Positions 5,819-7,918 of a DNA stretch of 7,918 nt are shown piece after piece. The notes under the pieces are model-generated. The model was not told the origin of the DNA, did not search any database, and saw only the letters and a program-made list of their open reading frames with translations. Position 1 is the first letter of the stretch; every line of letters starts with the position of its first letter. The position numbers and the translations under genes were made by a program. Source of the stretch: Desulfobacterales bacterium (lineage in GTDB: Bacteria > Desulfobacterota > Desulfobacteria > Desulfobacterales > Desulfobacteraceae); assembly GCA_022361315.1 (NCBI GenBank), contig JAKSBB010000766.1, positions 1 through 7,918 of the forward strand, written 5' to 3'.

Positions 5819-6268
5819 TTAATCATTCCTATGATCTTTGAATGAGGATAGTACGATACTGGTCCGCGTCTGCCCCAGGGGACTGAACTCGCTCACCAGG
5901 GTTTCCAGGTCAGCCACTGAATCCGTCCGTACCTTAATTATAAAGGACGTCTGTCCGCTCATGTGGTGGCACTCCAGAACCCTGGGGTCCCTATCCACAA
6001 GTTTCTGAACCCGATCGTACAGGGCTGTGGGCACATCCAACTCGATAAATGCCGTAACAAGGGGCCGGGATTCAGCCGTATCGATCCGGGTGTGGTATCC
6101 TTTTATAATACCGGCCTCTTCCAGCTTTCTCACCCGTTCGGTCACCGCAGGGGTGGAAAGGCCCACGATGCGTCCAAGGCGGCTATGGGAAATCCGGGCA
6201 TCATCTTTCAATGTTTCCAGAATATGCCGGCCGATATCGTCCAGCAATTTTTCAGATTTAAAGTCCAT
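5819..6268 (-). CDS. Lrp/AsnC-family transcriptional regulator
   Basis: This is a 149-residue DNA-binding regulator of normal Lrp/AsnC length. The N-terminal winged helix-turn-helix (about 10-58) includes the recognition region LGRIVGLSTPAVTERVRKLE (31-50) followed by EAGIIKGYHT. The C-terminal RAM ligand-binding and oligomerisation domain (about 68-146) includes ECHHMSGQTSFIIKV (99-113), the segment where family members bind amino acids. The gene is divergent from a LysE-family exporter, a common arrangement in which the regulator senses an amino acid and controls its export; that role is inferred here. The start ATG at 6266-6268 has only a weak AAAGTGA-like ribosome binding site, unlike the strong sites of its neighbours, so low-level translation is likely. 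Which amino acid it senses is not visible. Confidence 0.9.
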   Translation of the reverse strand: MDFKSEKLLDDIGRHILETLKDDARISHSRLGRIVGLSTPAVTERVRKLEEAGIIKGYHTRIDTAESRPLVTAFIELDVPTALYDRVQKLVDRDPRVLECHHMSGQTSFIIKVRTDSVADLETLVSEFSPLGQTRTSIVLSSFKDHRND

Positions 6269-6300
6269 TGGCCAATCACTTTGTTAAGTTAAAGTTTGGA

Positions 6301-6330
6301 CGTACAAAAAACGTTCATTTCCCATGTACG
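6301..6330. promoter_or_regulatory. Inverted repeat CGTACA-N18-TGTACG in the divergent control region
   Basis: Two perfect 6-bp arms, CGTACA (6301-6306) and TGTACG (6325-6330), flank an AT-rich spacer that itself contains the palindrome AACGTT (6310-6315). A further CGTAC occurs at 6370-6374. Arm centres are 24 bp apart, just over two helical turns, as expected for an oligomeric regulator binding one DNA face. It lies 33 bp upstream of the Lrp-family start codon and upstream of the exporter promoter, so it could serve both genes. Binding by the adjacent Lrp-like protein is inferred. Confidence 0.4.
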
Positions 6331-6401
6331 ATACCTGCCTGTCCGGGGTATCCTGTGTCCGAAACTCAACGTACCTGCCGATTTCCCGGCGGGCCACCGG
6401 C

Positions 6402-6407
6402 TATAAT
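6402..6407 (+). promoter_or_regulatory. Perfect -10 box (TATAAT) for the LysE-family exporter
   Basis: TATAAT lies 33 nt before the exporter ATG. At 16-18 nt upstream there is no good -35 (GATTTC, CGATTT or CCGATT), and no TGn extension is present. A perfect -10 with no -35 fits a promoter that needs an activator, which the divergent Lrp-like protein could provide. Confidence 0.45.
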
Positions 6408-6440
6408 AACTTTCCCCAACCGGGGTGTAAGGGACTATAC

Positions 6441-7070
6441 ATGGAGCTGACTTATTTTTTCAAGGGGTTACTGATCGGATTTTCCATTGCCGCCCCGGTG
6501 GGGCCCATCGGCATTCTGACCATCGGCAGGAGCCTGAAATACGGCCCCCTGGCAGGCCTTGCCACCGGCCTCGGGGCAGCCGCCGCAGATGCGGTTTACG
6601 GTTGTGTGGCCGGCTTCGGCCTGACCTTTGTGTCAAGCTTTCTGCTGGCCTGGAACACCCAGATTCTCTGGGTGGGCAGCCTGTTCCTCTGCTGGCTGGG
6701 CCTGGCCTTCCTCATCAAATCCAGGGAGGGCGCCCCGGACACACCATCTGACGCCAACGGATTTACCTCCCATCCCAAAGCCTTTCTTTCCGCCTTCTTT
6801 CTGACGCTTACCAACCCCATGACCATCATGGCTTTTACCGCCATCTTCGCCGGCCTTGGTCTGGGAATGGCCGGTGATAATTATTTCACCGCCGTCCTTC
6901 TGGTCTCCGGGGTATTTACTGGCTCTGCCCTGTGGTGGCTCATTCTCTCCTTAGGGGCGGGGAAATTGAAGACACGCATGGGCAGCAATCTGTTAGGACA
7001 GATCAGCCGGGTGGCCGGTGTTGTCCTTCTCGGGTTCGGGGCCTGGTCCATTGTCCGGCTCACCGGTTAA
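6441..7070 (+). CDS. LysE/RhtB-family amino acid exporter
   Basis: This is an inner-membrane exporter of 209 residues, the usual LysE/RhtB length, with about six hydrophobic segments (roughly 4-26, 38-60, 70-92, 115-138, 147-172 and 188-206). The family signature after the first helix is visible as AAPVGPIGILTIGRSLKYGP (17-36), followed by GLATGLGAAAADAVYG. The conserved LTNPMTI (123-129) starts the second half. Family members export lysine, arginine, threonine, homoserine, leucine or related solutes; the substrate here cannot be read from the sequence. The start ATG at 6441 has AAGGG upstream and begins just before the first helix; a longer reading from 6324 would add 39 unconserved residues and run through the -10 box. 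It is the only clear plus-strand gene. Its TAA overlaps the stop of the facing gene. Confidence 0.88.
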   Translation: MELTYFFKGLLIGFSIAAPVGPIGILTIGRSLKYGPLAGLATGLGAAAADAVYGCVAGFGLTFVSSFLLAWNTQILWVGSLFLCWLGLAFLIKSREGAPDTPSDANGFTSHPKAFLSAFFLTLTNPMTIMAFTAIFAGLGLGMAGDNYFTAVLLVSGVFTGSALWWLILSLGAGKLKTRMGSNLLGQISRVAGVVLLGFGAWSIVRLTG

Positions 7071-7789
7071 ATGTTGCGAGCCACGTAAACCGTATTTCCG
7101 CAGGACTTGCCCGTAAAAGGATTTTCAAATCTAACCATGTGGGCCTCAGCCTTGGGGAATACCCGGCCAAGATGGGCGGTAAACTGGGATTCCGGCTCAC
7201 TGTCCGACCACAGGGCAAAGACGCCGCCGGGTTTAAGGTGACCCGACAATTCGGCAAGCCCCTGCTTCGTATAGAACCGTTTGTTTGTCTGGTGAAGGAC
7301 ATGGGTGGGGGTATGGTCGATATCCAGCAGGATGGCATCGTATTTATGCCCCGGCCGTCCGGGATCAAAGCCCTGGGACACATCCCGGGACAGGGCAAAG
7401 AAATCGCCATTGATGATGCGGCAGCGCGGGTCATCGGTCAGGGTCCGGCCTAAAGGCACAAGGCCGGTTCTGTGCCACTCGATCACCCCTTCCATATACT
7501 CAACCACCGTCAGGGCGGAAACCCGGTTGTCTTCCAGAGCGGTGACGGCAGTGTAGCCAAGGCCAAGCCCCCCCACAAGCACATCAAGTTCCTCTTCCGC
7601 CAATACGTCCAGCCCCAGCCGGGCCAGTTGCACCTCGGATTCATGGAAAAGGCTGGACATGAGGTAATGATCCCCCAGTTTCACCTCATACACATCCGTC
7701 CCCTGCATCTGAACGGACTGCCTGCGTATAAGTATCAGCTCCCCCAGGGGTGTCTTCCGGTAATCCAGTTCCTCATAACCTGCACTCAT
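7067..7789 (-). CDS. Spermidine-synthase-like (SAM-dependent methyltransferase fold) protein
   Basis: This is a 240-residue soluble protein with the Rossmann core of spermidine synthases and class I methyltransferases. Motif I is VGGLGLGYTA (72-81), the acidic motif II is VVEYMEG (95-101, Glu97), NGD (127-129) fits the adenine-contacting acidic position, and YDAILLDIDHTP (150-161) stands where true spermidine synthases have their catalytic Asp loop. Post-motif LKPGGVFALWSD (185-196) is typical of the fold. The N-terminal beta domain of authentic SpeE is short here, and no SpeD or other polyamine gene is nearby, so real aminopropyltransferase activity is uncertain and a methyltransferase is possible. 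The start ATG at 7787-7789 has GGAGG about 8 nt upstream. It overlaps the upstream gene's stop as ATGA, so the two are translationally coupled. Its stop overlaps that of the convergent exporter. Confidence 0.78.
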   Translation of the reverse strand: MSAGYEELDYRKTPLGELILIRRQSVQMQGTDVYEVKLGDHYLMSSLFHESEVQLARLGLDVLAEEELDVLVGGLGLGYTAVTALEDNRVSALTVVEYMEGVIEWHRTGLVPLGRTLTDDPRCRIINGDFFALSRDVSQGFDPGRPGHKYDAILLDIDHTPTHVLHQTNKRFYTKQGLAELSGHLKPGGVFALWSDSEPESQFTAHLGRVFPKAEAHMVRFENPFTGKSCGNTVYVARNI

Positions 7790-7918
7790 TTTTGGTCCTC
7801 CTGATGTTTCTGAAGCAATATCACATCATTCCCGACAAAGTACAGGCCGGCATTGAAACGCTTTGCCAGATAAGCAAAAACCGGACGGCTGTAAAAGCAG
7901 ATATGGGTGAGATCACGA
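7786..7918 (-). CDS. C-terminal end of an upstream gene, possibly a SAM-dependent methyltransferase
   Basis: Only the last 43 codons are inside the window, ending at TGA (7786-7788). The visible peptide includes RDLTHICFYSRPVFAYLAKR and then FNAGLYFVGNDVILLQK. A TH-x-CFYS turn followed by a helix and a GNDVI-(L)-K strand resembles the end of many class I methyltransferases (THVCFFS ... G.DVIIL.K), from memory of the family. The stop overlaps the next start in an ATGA, with that gene's GGAGG inside this coding sequence. The frame is open to the window edge. Family placement is tentative because most of the protein is missing. Confidence 0.65.
   Translation of the reverse strand, partial: RDLTHICFYSRPVFAYLAKRFNAGLYFVGNDVILLQKHQEDQK

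Noticed and set aside
6324..6440. A 39-residue N-terminal extension of the LysE-family exporter
   Set aside because: It would be translated across the TATAAT box, is not hydrophobic like a membrane lead, and the family normally begins just before the first helix.

Overview
The window looks like a chromosomal segment of a Gram-negative bacterium with fairly high GC, strong GGAGG-type ribosome binding sites and tight operons. A PEP-CTERM exported protein, a Bacillus-type two-subunit 2-oxoacid dehydrogenase E1 and an HtpX/YbiI-like pair together suggest a deltaproteobacterial (Desulfobacterota-like) lineage. That placement is inference from gene content, not from a marker gene.

Layout, left to right. 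Positions 1-2766, minus strand: a 2-oxoacid dehydrogenase operon transcribed E1 alpha, E1 beta, E2, with E2 cut by the left edge. E1 alpha resembles the Bacillus pyruvate dehydrogenase subunit, so pyruvate is the likeliest substrate. A candidate promoter with a dyad over its -10 lies at 2792-2824. Positions 2892-3709, minus: a secreted PEP-CTERM protein with GEVED-like motifs and a calcium-loop-like motif, closed by a very clear intrinsic terminator. Positions 3836-4369, minus: a PilZ-LuxR fusion, i.e. a predicted c-di-GMP-responsive DNA-binding protein, behind a good sigma70 promoter; an imperfect inverted repeat separates it from the PEP-CTERM gene. Positions 4490-5711, minus: htpX membrane protease followed by a small YbiI-like C4 zinc-finger protein. 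Positions 5819-6268, minus, and 6441-7070, plus: an Lrp/AsnC regulator divergent from a LysE-family exporter, sharing a 172-bp intergenic region that carries a CGTACA...TGTACG inverted repeat. Positions 7067-7918, minus: a spermidine-synthase-like protein whose stop codon overlaps that of the exporter, translationally coupled by an ATGA overlap to an upstream gene cut by the right edge.

Most of the window is ordinary housekeeping and transport. The most interesting unit is the PilZ-LuxR regulator beside the PEP-CTERM gene, which could be a local circuit linking c-di-GMP to a surface or matrix protein. No tRNA, rRNA, CRISPR, insertion sequence or phage gene was seen, and no gene-free stretch exceeds 300 bases.
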